Source: Blautia sp. An249 (GTDB taxonomy: Bacteria > Bacillota > Clostridia > Lachnospirales > Lachnospiraceae). Taken from it: a stretch of DNA of 64,000 bases. Position 1 is the stretch's first letter; every line of letters starts with the position of its first letter. Below the pieces are notes generated by a model that was given only the letters and a program-made list of their open reading frames with translations, was not told the origin of the DNA and did not search any database. The stretch spans positions 62,001 through 126,000 of the forward strand of contig NZ_NFJL01000009.1 of assembly GCF_002159835.1 (NCBI RefSeq). Direction: 5' to 3'. A program made the position numbers and the translations under genes. Below, one piece after another: positions 15,105 to 23,030 of this stretch.

Positions 15105-17276
15105 ATGGAAACTGGAAAAATGAGACAACATAATCAGATTACATTTTTTGATGAAATGTTCGGAAACCTGAAACCCAGGGAAGAGATGAACGGATACCAG
15201 ATTTGTCCCGGATTTTTTACGGTGAATGGTTCTACCGTATTTCCGGGAGGTGTTAATTTTACCATACATTCCCATTATGCAGAGTCGTGTGAACTACTTC
15301 TGTATAAAAGACATCAAAAACAGCCCTGGCTGATCTTTCCTTTTAAGAAAGGGTACCGGCTTGGCAATACCTTTTCGATCTTCATTTTCGGCCTGGATAT
15401 AAATGAGACAGAATATGTGTATCGGTTTGACGGACCTTATGAGCCGGAAAAGGGATTTTTGTTTGATAAAGAAAAAGATATACTGGATCCATATGCCAGA
15501 ACGGTAGTGGGGCAGGAAATCTGGGGAAAGAAAAGCGAAAATCTAAAAGGATCTGTTTATCGGGGAAAAGTGGTGGCGGATACCTTCGACTGGGGAACTT
15601 CTGCAGGACCGGACTACGATATGTCTGATTTGATTATTTACGAGATGCATGTGCGCGGATTTACCCGGCATCCTTCCTCAGGAGTGAAATATCCCGGAAC
15701 CTTCGAGGGAATCCGGGAGAAAATTCCTTATCTGAAAGAGCTGGGAATCAATGCCGTAGAACTGATGCCGGTCTTTGAATTTGACGAACTGGAAGAATCC
15801 AGAACCTGCCAGGGGAAATATCTCTATAACTACTGGGGATATAATACGGTCAGCTTTTTTGCTCCAAATGCCAGTTACGGAACCAATGAAGAGGGGAATA
15901 CCCCTGCGGGAGAATTTAAGAGGCTGATTCGGGATCTCCATGATAATGGGATTGCAGTCATTCTGGATGTGGTATTTAACCATACGGCGGAAGGAAACGA
16001 AAACGGGCCCTTTTTCTCTTTTAAAGGCATAGACAATAATATTTATTACATGCTTACCCCGGACGGATATTACTATAATTTCAGCGGCTGCGGAAATACC
16101 ATGAACTGTAACCATCCCATTGTACGCAACATGATTCTGAACTGTCTGCGCTACTGGGTGGAAAAATTCCGTGTGGACGGTTTCCGGTTTGATCTGGCGT
16201 CGGTGATGGGAAGAAATGAAAACGGGGCGCCGATGGAACATCCGCCGATTCTGGAGGAACTGGCCTTTGATCCCATTCTGGGAAAAACTCTGCTGATTGC
16301 CGAGGCCTGGGACGCAGGAGGCATGTACCAGGTGGGCAGTTTTCCTTCCTGGAAAAGATGGGTGGAATGGAATGGCAAATACAGAGATGATATGCGCAGT
16401 TTTCTAAAAGGAGATTATGGGATGGCTGCTGCGGCCATTCACCGGATAAACGGTTCATTGGATTTATATCCTCCGGAGACGAGGGGAAACGATGCTACCG
16501 TAAACTTCCTTAATTGTCATGATGGATTTACCTTATATGATTTGTATGCCTATAATGAAAAGCACAATGAAGCAAACGGTTGGAACAACACAGACGGATG
16601 TAATAACAATTTAAGCTGGAACTGCGGGGAAGAGGGAGAAACTTCCCGAAAGGAAGTCACAGAATTAAGAAAAAGAATGTGCAAAAATGCCTTTGCCACC
16701 CTGATGTGCAGCCGGGGAGCGGCTATGTTTCCGGCAGGGGATGAGTTTCTGAATTCTCAGTATGGAAACAATAACCCCTATTGTCAGGACAATGAAATCT
16801 CCTGGCTGAACTGGGAAGATTTGAAAAAGAATCAGGAAATGTTTGAGTTCTGCTGTCAGATGATTGCTTTTCGGAAAGAACATCCCGTTTTAAGAAAACA
16901 GACAAAAACAGCCAGAGGGGGCTGGCAGGAAATCAGTGTACATCTGGAAAATCCCCGAAACAATCAGATAAAAGACGAGACGAAATATTTTGGGATTTTG
17001 TTTTCGGGAAAGAAGGAAGGTCCAAAGGAAGAAGACGATTTTATTTATTATGCGGTAAATGCCTACTGGGAGGAGCTGACCATAGGTCTGCCCCTTTTAG
17101 AGGAAACGTATTCCTGGTTTCAAATCGCAGATACTATGGACGAGAGACAAAGGGAAAGACCAATTCTTCCGGGACAGTCTCTGACCATAGGACCGCGAAG
17201 CGTGAAAATTTTCGTGGGAAGGCGATTACAGACGAATGATAAGAACGGGGATGGGAGGATGGTTGGGACGATTTAA
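15105..17276 (+). CDS. glgX: glycogen debranching enzyme / isoamylase-type GH13 (GlgX-like)
   Basis: The start at ATG 15105 follows GACAGGAGG; a frame opening 21 bases earlier has no such site. The 723-residue cytosolic enzyme has an N-terminal CBM48-like domain (GVNFTIHSHYAESCELLLYK), then the GH13 barrel: DVVFNHTAEG (region I), DGFRFDLASVMGR (region II, catalytic Asp), LLIAEAWDAGG (region III, Glu) and NCHDGFTLYDL (region IV). GNNNPYCQDNEISWLNW is the GlgX/isoamylase signature. It hydrolyses alpha-1,6 branch points of glycogen or limit dextrins. No other glycogen genes are adjacent. Its last 51 bases overlap the convergent methyltransferase gene. Confidence 0.93.
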   Translation: METGKMRQHNQITFFDEMFGNLKPREEMNGYQICPGFFTVNGSTVFPGGVNFTIHSHYAESCELLLYKRHQKQPWLIFPFKKGYRLGNTFSIFIFGLDINETEYVYRFDGPYEPEKGFLFDKEKDILDPYARTVVGQEIWGKKSENLKGSVYRGKVVADTFDWGTSAGPDYDMSDLIIYEMHVRGFTRHPSSGVKYPGTFEGIREKIPYLKELGINAVELMPVFEFDELEESRTCQGKYLYNYWGYNTVSFFAPNASYGTNEEGNTPAGEFKRLIRDLHDNGIAVILDVVFNHTAEGNENGPFFSFKGIDNNIYYMLTPDGYYYNFSGCGNTMNCNHPIVRNMILNCLRYWVEKFRVDGFRFDLASVMGRNENGAPMEHPPILEELAFDPILGKTLLIAEAWDAGGMYQVGSFPSWKRWVEWNGKYRDDMRSFLKGDYGMAAAAIHRINGSLDLYPPETRGNDATVNFLNCHDGFTLYDLYAYNEKHNEANGWNNTDGCNNNLSWNCGEEGETSRKEVTELRKRMCKNAFATLMCSRGAAMFPAGDEFLNSQYGNNNPYCQDNEISWLNWEDLKKNQEMFEFCCQMIAFRKEHPVLRKQTKTARGGWQEISVHLENPRNNQIKDETKYFGILFSGKKEGPKEEDDFIYYAVNAYWEELTIGLPLLEETYSWFQIADTMDERQRERPILPGQSLTIGPRSVKIFVGRRLQTNDKNGDGRMVGTI

Positions 17277-17789
17277 ATAAGAAGACGCAATGACCAGAAA
17301 CCTGCGGGGATCCAGCGTCCGGATGTAACGAAAAATAGCATCCCTTTCTTCTGTGCCGGAATCTTTTCCGTGATAAATACAAAGAGAGAGCAGACCGCCC
17401 TTCTTTAAAAGAGAAAGACTGGCGGCGATGGCAGGAATGCTGGTGGATGCCTTTGTAGCCTTTGTATGATCTCCTCCGGGAAGATAGCCGAAATTGAAAA
17501 CAATACAGCTGACGGTTTCCGGCCGGGCGTATTGGGGAAGATTTTCATGGGAATCCAGAATCAGACGGTAATTCGCATAATGTCCTCTGGAGTCTAAAAG
17601 TTCTCTGGTATGGACGAGGGCGGCAGGCTGGATGTCAAAAGCCAGTACCTGTCCGTCCTTTCCGGCCAGTTCCGATAATAAAAGAGTATCCTTACCGTTT
17701 CCCATGGTGGCGTCAATACAGAGATCTCCGGCGGACACCTGCTCCCGGATAAAATGATGGCACCATTGGGTAATCTGATAATTTTTCAT
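17226..17789 (-). CDS. mnmM: tRNA 5-aminomethyl-2-thiouridine methyltransferase, YtqB/MnmM family
   Basis: A 187-residue class I SAM methyltransferase: IDATMGNGKDTLLLSELAG is motif I, FDIQPAAL motif II, and VSCIVFNFGYLPGGDHTKAT is the family-specific NFGYLPGGD segment seen in YtqB proteins. Established work on B. subtilis YtqB assigns it the last methylation to mnm5s2U in the tRNA wobble position. A close rRNA methyltransferase label is common in databases. The 3' end overlaps the glgX 3' end on the other strand by 51 bases, so the two mRNAs would be complementary there. Confidence 0.9.
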   Translation of the reverse strand: MKNYQITQWCHHFIREQVSAGDLCIDATMGNGKDTLLLSELAGKDGQVLAFDIQPAALVHTRELLDSRGHYANYRLILDSHENLPQYARPETVSCIVFNFGYLPGGDHTKATKASTSIPAIAASLSLLKKGGLLSLCIYHGKDSGTEERDAIFRYIRTLDPRRFLVIASSYLNRPNHPPIPVLIIRL

Positions 17790-17809
17790 TTCAAAATCCT
17801 TTCTGGTTT

Positions 17810-18622
17810 CTATATCTGGAAAAATTTTTCAATAACATGGGCAACGCCGTCCTCATCATTGGAATATGTAATGTAATCGGCCACCTGTTTCACTTTTTCC
17901 TGGGCGTTTGCCATAGCTACACCTAAGCCGGCAAACTGGATCATGGAAATATCATTATAACCGTCTCCGCAGCATACCAGCTCTTCCCTGGAAAGAGAGA
18001 GCAGATTCAAAAGGCGCTCCAGGCAGTAAGCTTTATCCACGTTTTTGGGCGTAGCTTCCAGAAAGTAGGGTTCCGAACGGAAAATCTGGGCTTCGTGGAA
18101 GTATTTATCCGCCAGTATGGATTCCATTTTTTCCAGGCGCTCCGGTTCACCGGTAAAGAGGCATTTGGGAACAGGAGAAGTTACATACTGTCCGAAATCT
18201 TCCGGAAAGTAAAGGGGAAGGTGGTTAATACCTGCTTCTATTTTCATATAAGGGTCTTCCGGGGTTCCGGATACGATCCGGGTATCTTCATAGGTGATGA
18301 TACCAACCTGAAAGTCCAGGGCGTCCCGGTAGAGTTTCCGGACCATGGACGGATTCAGACTGCGGGCGTAAACACATTCTCTGGTTTTCCAGTTCATAAT
18401 CCTGGCGCCGTTAAAAGCCAGAATGTATCCCCCGTACTTATCAAACTGAAACTGATCGGCAATGGGGGCAATTCCCTGAGAAGGACGGCCGGAAGCAATG
18501 GCCACAGAAATCCCTGCTTTTTGAAGCCGGATAACTGCATCCCGCGTCCGGGGCAGCACTTCTTTTTTTGAATCCGTAGCTGTCCCATCAATATCTAAAA
18601 CCAACATTTTATAGCCAGTCAT
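17810..18622 (-). CDS. Cof-type HAD-IIB phosphatase
   Basis: ATG at 18622 behind a GGGAGG site gives 270 residues. LVLDIDGTATDSKKEVLP holds the DxDGT nucleophile, VAIASGRPSQGI is the Ser/Thr motif, and CCGDGYNDISMIQFAGLGVA the C-terminal Mg-binding motif. The C2-type cap lies between about residues 85 and 190. Such enzymes dephosphorylate sugar phosphates, flavin or pyridoxal phosphate; the substrate is not evident. It follows 20 bases after mnmM in reverse order and may share its transcript. An upstream in-frame extension is not supported. Confidence 0.93.
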   Translation of the reverse strand: MTGYKMLVLDIDGTATDSKKEVLPRTRDAVIRLQKAGISVAIASGRPSQGIAPIADQFQFDKYGGYILAFNGARIMNWKTRECVYARSLNPSMVRKLYRDALDFQVGIITYEDTRIVSGTPEDPYMKIEAGINHLPLYFPEDFGQYVTSPVPKCLFTGEPERLEKMESILADKYFHEAQIFRSEPYFLEATPKNVDKAYCLERLLNLLSLSREELVCCGDGYNDISMIQFAGLGVAMANAQEKVKQVADYITYSNDEDGVAHVIEKFFQI

Positions 18623-18693
18623 AAAAACCTCCCTGTGTTTTGTTTTTTTTATTATACAAGTGGAAGAATTTACTTGCAAGAAGAAAAATACAG

Positions 18694-18721
18694 TTGAAAA
18701 ATACGATTTTCCAGGTATAAT
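18694..18721 (+). promoter_or_regulatory. promoter of the fluoride channel / CoA-module transcript
   Basis: TTGAAA (18694-18699) and TATAAT (18716-18721) with a 16-base spacer, about 26 bases ahead of ATG 18747. The leader is too short for a fluoride riboswitch. Confidence 0.72.
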
Positions 18722-18746
18722 ACAAGAAGGAAAAGGAGGTCTGGAT

Positions 18747-19124
18747 ATGAGAGCTTGTCTGGCTGTAGGAGCCGGCGGATGTGTCGGCGCAGTTTTACGA
18801 TACCTGTTGGGACTGTTACCCGTCTGGGATAAAAGTCCGTTTCCTTTTTCTACTTTATTGATTAATACCATAGGCGCTTTTATAATCGGAGTGGTTTCCG
18901 GATATGCCATGAAGCATACCGGCAGCAATGAATATCTGATTTTGTTTCTGAAAACAGGTTTATGTGGAGGGTTCACCACCTTTTCGACCTTTTCCCTGGA
19001 AACACTGCAGCTTTATCGAAATGGAAATTTCCTGTCTGCAGGGTGTTATGCGGCAGGCAGTGTTCTGATCTGTGTGACTGCAGCGGGAATCGGGCAGTGG
19101 TGTATTCTGAGAGGGAGCTGTTAA
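18747..19124 (+). CDS. crcB: fluoride channel CrcB/FluC
   Basis: The 125-residue membrane protein starts at ATG 18747 after AAAAGGAGG. GGCVGAVLRYLLG, FPFSTLLINTIGAFIIG with the channel Asn, and GLCGGFTTFSTFSLE with the Phe-box and sodium-site residues are the FluC signature. Four helices are visible. FluC is a dual-topology dimer that lets fluoride leave the cell. Only one copy is present, enough for a homodimer. It stands 30 bases before coaBC; that pairing probably reflects shared transcription, not shared function. Confidence 0.93.
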   Translation: MRACLAVGAGGCVGAVLRYLLGLLPVWDKSPFPFSTLLINTIGAFIIGVVSGYAMKHTGSNEYLILFLKTGLCGGFTTFSTFSLETLQLYRNGNFLSAGCYAAGSVLICVTAAGIGQWCILRGSC

Positions 19125-19154
19125 ACAGGCGGCAAAAAGAAAGGCAGGAAACAG

Positions 19155-20360
19155 ATGTTAAAAGGAAAAACGGTTTTATTAGGAGTGACGGGAAGTATAG
19201 CAGCCTATAAAAGCGCATATCTTGCAAGCGCTTTAAAGAAACAGGGGGCAGACGTACATGTTCTGATGACAAAAAACGCATGTAATTTTATCAATCCTAT
19301 TACGTTTGAATCTTTGACGGGAAATAAATGTCTGACGGATACCTTTGACCGGAATTTTCAGTTTCAGGTAGAACATGTGGCGATAGCAAAAAGGGCAGAT
19401 GTGGTGATGGTGGCTCCGGCAAGCGCCAATGTAATCGGTAAGCTGGCCCATGGAATTGCAGACGATATGCTTACGACCACCCTTTTGGCCTGTAAATGTA
19501 AGAAATTTGTGGCCCCGGCTATGAATACCAATATGTATGAGAATTCTATCGTTCAGGAAAATCTGGAGATTCTGAAAAAGCACGGATATGAAATCGTAAA
19601 TCCGGCGGTGGGCTATCTGGCCTGCGGAGATACAGGAACAGGAAAGATGGCAGAGCCTCAGGAACTGCTTCAGTATCTGCTGAGAGAAGCAGCATTTGAA
19701 AAAGATCTGGAAGGAATGAAACTTTTAATTACAGCAGGGCCGACTCAGGAGTCTGTGGATCCGGTCCGGTATCTGACGAATCATTCTTCAGGAAAAATGG
19801 GATATGCCCTGGCGAAAATGGCCATGCTTCGGGGAGCAGAAGTGACTCTGGTCAGCGGTAAGACTTCCATTGAATGTCCCATGTTTGTAAAGAAGATACC
19901 AGTGGTTACAGCAGAAGAAATGTACCGGGAAGTAGTTCGGGAAAGCCCGAACCAGGACATTATCATTAAGGCAGCCGCTGTTGCAGATTACAGACCCAAA
20001 GAGGTCAGTACAGAAAAAGTAAAGAAATCAGACAATGACTGTATAATAGAACTGGAACGCACCCGGGATATTTTAAAATATCTCGGGGAACACAAGAAAC
20101 CAGAACAGGTTTTATGCGGGTTTTCCATGGAAACAAAAAACATGCTTGGTAATTCCAGGGAGAAGCTTCAGAAAAAGAAACTGGATATGATCGTGGCCAA
20201 TAACCTGAAAGTATCCGGGGCCGGTTTCGGAGGCGACACCAATGTGGTGACCCTGATTACACAGGAGGAGGAAGTTTCACTCCCGATTATGACCAAGGAG
20301 GAGGCATCCGTCCATATCCTGAATAAAACACTGGAACTGTGGAAAGCGAAACAAAGCTAG
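19155..20360 (+). CDS. coaBC: bifunctional phosphopantothenoylcysteine synthetase/decarboxylase
   Basis: At 401 residues this is the fused CoaBC. The N-terminal flavin decarboxylase has VLLGVTGSIAAYKSAYLASA, the catalytic His in VEHVAIAKRADV, PASANVIGKLAHGIADD, and PAMNTNMYENSIVQENLEIL with the PxMNxxMW-like motif reading M-Y. The C-terminal CTP-dependent synthetase follows from about residue 190 (ITAGPTQESVDPVRYLTNHS, KAAAVADYRPK). It makes 4'-phosphopantetheine from phosphopantothenate and cysteine. Downstream genes for a pantothenate-type transporter and pantothenate kinase supply its substrate, so this is a compact CoA module. Confidence 0.96.
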   Translation: MLKGKTVLLGVTGSIAAYKSAYLASALKKQGADVHVLMTKNACNFINPITFESLTGNKCLTDTFDRNFQFQVEHVAIAKRADVVMVAPASANVIGKLAHGIADDMLTTTLLACKCKKFVAPAMNTNMYENSIVQENLEILKKHGYEIVNPAVGYLACGDTGTGKMAEPQELLQYLLREAAFEKDLEGMKLLITAGPTQESVDPVRYLTNHSSGKMGYALAKMAMLRGAEVTLVSGKTSIECPMFVKKIPVVTAEEMYREVVRESPNQDIIIKAAAVADYRPKEVSTEKVKKSDNDCIIELERTRDILKYLGEHKKPEQVLCGFSMETKNMLGNSREKLQKKKLDMIVANNLKVSGAGFGGDTNVVTLITQEEEVSLPIMTKEEASVHILNKTLELWKAKQS

Positions 20361-20384
20361 AACAGATTCCGCAACTGTATTGTA

Positions 20385-20398
20385 TCCCGTAATCGGGA
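20385..20398 (+). other. perfect intercistronic palindrome between coaBC and the ECF gene
   Basis: TCCCGTAATCGGGA: a 5-bp stem with a TAAT loop, 22 bases before ATG 20421. It could be a weak mRNA-processing hairpin or a small operator; nothing distinguishes these. Confidence 0.35.
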
Positions 20399-20420
20399 AT
20401 AATAACAAGGAGGAAAAAAG

Positions 20421-21080
20421 ATGAATCAGGCAGTAGCAGCAAAAGGAAACTCGAAGGTACAGAAAATGGCGCAGACAGCGCTGTTTATGGCGTTAATTGT
20501 ATTAATGGCGTTTACGCCGTTTCTGGGGTACATTCCTCTGGGATTTACAAGGGCGACCATCATTCATGTACCGGTTATTCTGGGGTCTCTCTTACTGGGA
20601 CCGAAGAAAGGAGCATTGCTTGGAGGTGTTTTCGGATTAACCAGTTTTGTGAATAACACCATTAATCCAACTGTGACATCCTTTGTATTCACCCCGTTTT
20701 ATACCCTCGGCGAATTCCAGGGAGGTATCGGCAGTTTGATTATCTGCTTTATTCCCAGAATTCTTACAGGAGTCGTACCGTATTATGTGTATCAGTTATT
20801 CTTAAAGAAAGGGAAAAAAGACGTATCAGCGCCGGGACTGGTGTGCGCTGGTTTCTCCGGAGCGCTGACGAATACGCTTCTGGTAATGAACCTTATTTTT
20901 CTCTTTTTCCGGGAAGGATATGCGGCGGCAAACGGAGTAGCTGAAACAGCAGTGTACGGATTTATTCTGTCAATTATCGGCATGAACGGAATTCCGGAGG
21001 CAATTGTGGCTGCTATTTTGACAGTTCTTATAGGAAAAGTACTTTTAAACAAGAAAGTACGCAGTAAAATCGGTTTTTAA
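20421..21080 (+). CDS. panT: ECF transporter S component, probable pantothenate transporter
   Basis: This 219-residue protein has about six hydrophobic segments and the S-component pattern near the start (MAQTALFMALIVLMAFTPFL) with an Ala-rich helix for docking to the EcfT scaffold. GYIPLGFTRATIIHVPVILG is typical of the vitamin-binding group. The pantothenate assignment rests on its place between coaBC and coaX, an inference from context. It needs the shared EcfA/EcfT energising module, which is not in the window. AAGGAGG lies upstream of ATG 20421. Confidence 0.85.
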   Translation: MNQAVAAKGNSKVQKMAQTALFMALIVLMAFTPFLGYIPLGFTRATIIHVPVILGSLLLGPKKGALLGGVFGLTSFVNNTINPTVTSFVFTPFYTLGEFQGGIGSLIICFIPRILTGVVPYYVYQLFLKKGKKDVSAPGLVCAGFSGALTNTLLVMNLIFLFFREGYAAANGVAETAVYGFILSIIGMNGIPEAIVAAILTVLIGKVLLNKKVRSKIGF

Positions 21081-21095
21081 TGGGTGGAGGAATCA

Positions 21096-21872
21096 ATGAT
21101 ATTAGCCATTGACATTGGAAATACAAATATTGTAATCGGATGCATTGACCAGGAAAAAATTCATTTTATCGAACGTCTGTCTACGGTGAAAACGAAGACA
21201 GAACTGGAATATGCCATTGATATTAAAAATGTTTTAGATATTTATAAAATCAGACGGGAGGAAATTGAAGGCGGAATCGTCTCTTCCGTTGTTCCGCAGA
21301 TTACGGAAATTGCCCGTCTGGCTGCGGAAAAAATACTGAGAAAAAAAATCCTGGTATTAGGGCCGGGAACGAAAACAGGACTGAATATCCTGATGGACAA
21401 TCCGGCGGCGACAGGAGCTGACTTAGTAGCCGATGCAGTGGCTGCCATCGCCCAGTATCCGGTTCCCTGTATTGTGATCGATATGGGGACGGCAACGACA
21501 GTATCCGTAGTAGATGAAAAGAATCATTATATTGGGGGCATGATTTTACCGGGTGTGGGAGTTTCTCTGGATGCCTTAACGGCGGGAGCTGCCCAGCTTC
21601 AGGGAATCAGCCTGGAAGCGCCGAAAAGAATTATCGGCAAAAACACGGTGGAATGTATGAAAAGCGGCGTGATTTACAGCAGCGCTGCCAGCCTTGACGG
21701 AATTGTCGACCGGATCGAGGAAGAGCTTGGGCAAAAGGCTACCGTGGTTGCCACCGGCGGCCTGGCAAAAAAGATCGTCCCCCATTGCCGCAGACACATT
21801 ATGCTGGATGAGGAACTTTTATTGAAAGGCCTGCAGATAATCTACAGGAAAAATCAGCCCCATAAAGAATAG
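21096..21872 (+). CDS. coaX: type III pantothenate kinase
   Basis: The start is placed at ATG 21096, with GGTGGAGG in front, giving MILAIDIGNTNIVIGCIDQE. A GTG 12 bases earlier is in frame but lies within the ribosome site. DIGNTN is the ATP-phosphate motif, VIDMGTATTVSVVDEKNHYI the second, and GGMILPGVGVSLDALTAGAA the pantothenate-binding stretch; VATGGLAKKI closes the ASKHA fold. At 258 residues it has the usual length. It phosphorylates pantothenate, first step to CoA, is monovalent-cation dependent and is not feedback-inhibited by CoA, as known for the family. Confidence 0.96.
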   Translation: MILAIDIGNTNIVIGCIDQEKIHFIERLSTVKTKTELEYAIDIKNVLDIYKIRREEIEGGIVSSVVPQITEIARLAAEKILRKKILVLGPGTKTGLNILMDNPAATGADLVADAVAAIAQYPVPCIVIDMGTATTVSVVDEKNHYIGGMILPGVGVSLDALTAGAAQLQGISLEAPKRIIGKNTVECMKSGVIYSSAASLDGIVDRIEEELGQKATVVATGGLAKKIVPHCRRHIMLDEELLLKGLQIIYRKNQPHKE

Positions 21873-21881
21873 GAGAAAGAT

Positions 21882-23030
21882 ATGCGGTTTATTCACTTGT
21901 CGGATTTACATATTGGAAAGCGTTTCCATTTTTACAATCTGCTGGAGGATCAGAAGTATATCTTAGAGGAAATTCTGACAAAAATTGAAGAGCATTGTCC
22001 CGATGCAGTTCTTATTTCGGGCGATATTTATGATAAGGCGGTCCCCTCGGCTGAAGCGGTGACCGTCTTTGATGATTTTCTGAGCGGAATTTCCCAGAGA
22101 GTACCGAAGACACGGATATTCCTTATCAGCGGAAATCATGACTCTGCGGAGCGACTGGCATTTGCCAGCCGGATATTGGAGAAACGCCAGATCCATATGA
22201 TCAGTACACTGCCCCGGACAAAAGAAGAATTTCTGCATAAAGTTGTTCTAAAAGACGAATTCGGAGAGGTGTGCTTCTACTTCCTTCCTTTTCTGAAGCC
22301 CGGATATGTGAGAACTCTGTCACCGGAAGCAAAAGAATACAATCTTCATCAGGCCGTTCAGTTTTTGACAGAAAGAGAAGGGATTGACAGAAATAAAAGA
22401 AATGTGCTTTTATCCCATCAGTTTTATACCCACAAAGGGAAGGAGCCCCTTCGCAGCGATTCAGAAACCTGGATGGTGGGAGGAATTGAAAATATCGATG
22501 TTTCCCTCTTGGATCCCTTTGATTACGTGGCTCTGGGACATTTGCACAGGCCTCAGTGGGTCGGAAGAAAAAGCATCCGTTACTGCGGTTCCCCATTGAA
22601 ATATTCCCTCAGTGAAAAAGAGGATAAAAAATCAATTACCCTGGTTACATTAGAAGAAAAAGGGAAAGAACCTCTGATTGAAGAGCTGCCGCTGATTCCG
22701 TTACGGGATGTAAAGCAGAGAAAGGGGACTTCAGAGGAATTTCTGGCAGGGCCGCCCTGTGAAGACTATATAGGCTTTATACTTACCGATGAAAAAATGC
22801 CCTATCAGATTCGGGAAAGGCTGGAAGAGCGGTACAGCCATATCCTGGAGATAAAGGTAGAGAACAACAGAATCAGGGAAGAACTGAGTCTGCCTGAAAG
22901 AGAAATCCGGATAAATCCCCGGGAGGCGTTTGAAGAATTCTATGAAGAAATCCATGGCGTTTCTATGACGGCTCAGGAAAAAGAATGGGTAGAGATGATT
23001 TTTAAAGAAGCAGAGGAGGAAGAGGCATGA
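21882..23030 (+). CDS. sbcD: SbcD exonuclease subunit (Mre11-like)
   Basis: The 382-residue metallophosphoesterase begins RFIHLSDLHIGKRFH (DxH metal site), with VLISGDIYDKAVP (GDxxD), LISGNHDSAERL (GNHD), LLSHQFYTHKG and ALGHLHRPQWVG (GHxH). It is the nuclease half of SbcCD, which cuts hairpins and protein-blocked DNA ends. Its stop overlaps the sbcC start by 4 bases (ATGA), so the pair is coupled. AGGAGA precedes ATG 21882. Confidence 0.96.
   Translation: MRFIHLSDLHIGKRFHFYNLLEDQKYILEEILTKIEEHCPDAVLISGDIYDKAVPSAEAVTVFDDFLSGISQRVPKTRIFLISGNHDSAERLAFASRILEKRQIHMISTLPRTKEEFLHKVVLKDEFGEVCFYFLPFLKPGYVRTLSPEAKEYNLHQAVQFLTEREGIDRNKRNVLLSHQFYTHKGKEPLRSDSETWMVGGIENIDVSLLDPFDYVALGHLHRPQWVGRKSIRYCGSPLKYSLSEKEDKKSITLVTLEEKGKEPLIEELPLIPLRDVKQRKGTSEEFLAGPPCEDYIGFILTDEKMPYQIRERLEERYSHILEIKVENNRIREELSLPEREIRINPREAFEEFYEEIHGVSMTAQEKEWVEMIFKEAEEEEA

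Noticed and set aside
18623-18746. Fluoride riboswitch before crcB
   Set aside because: The leader is only about 20 bases after the promoter and lacks the riboswitch pseudoknot sequences.
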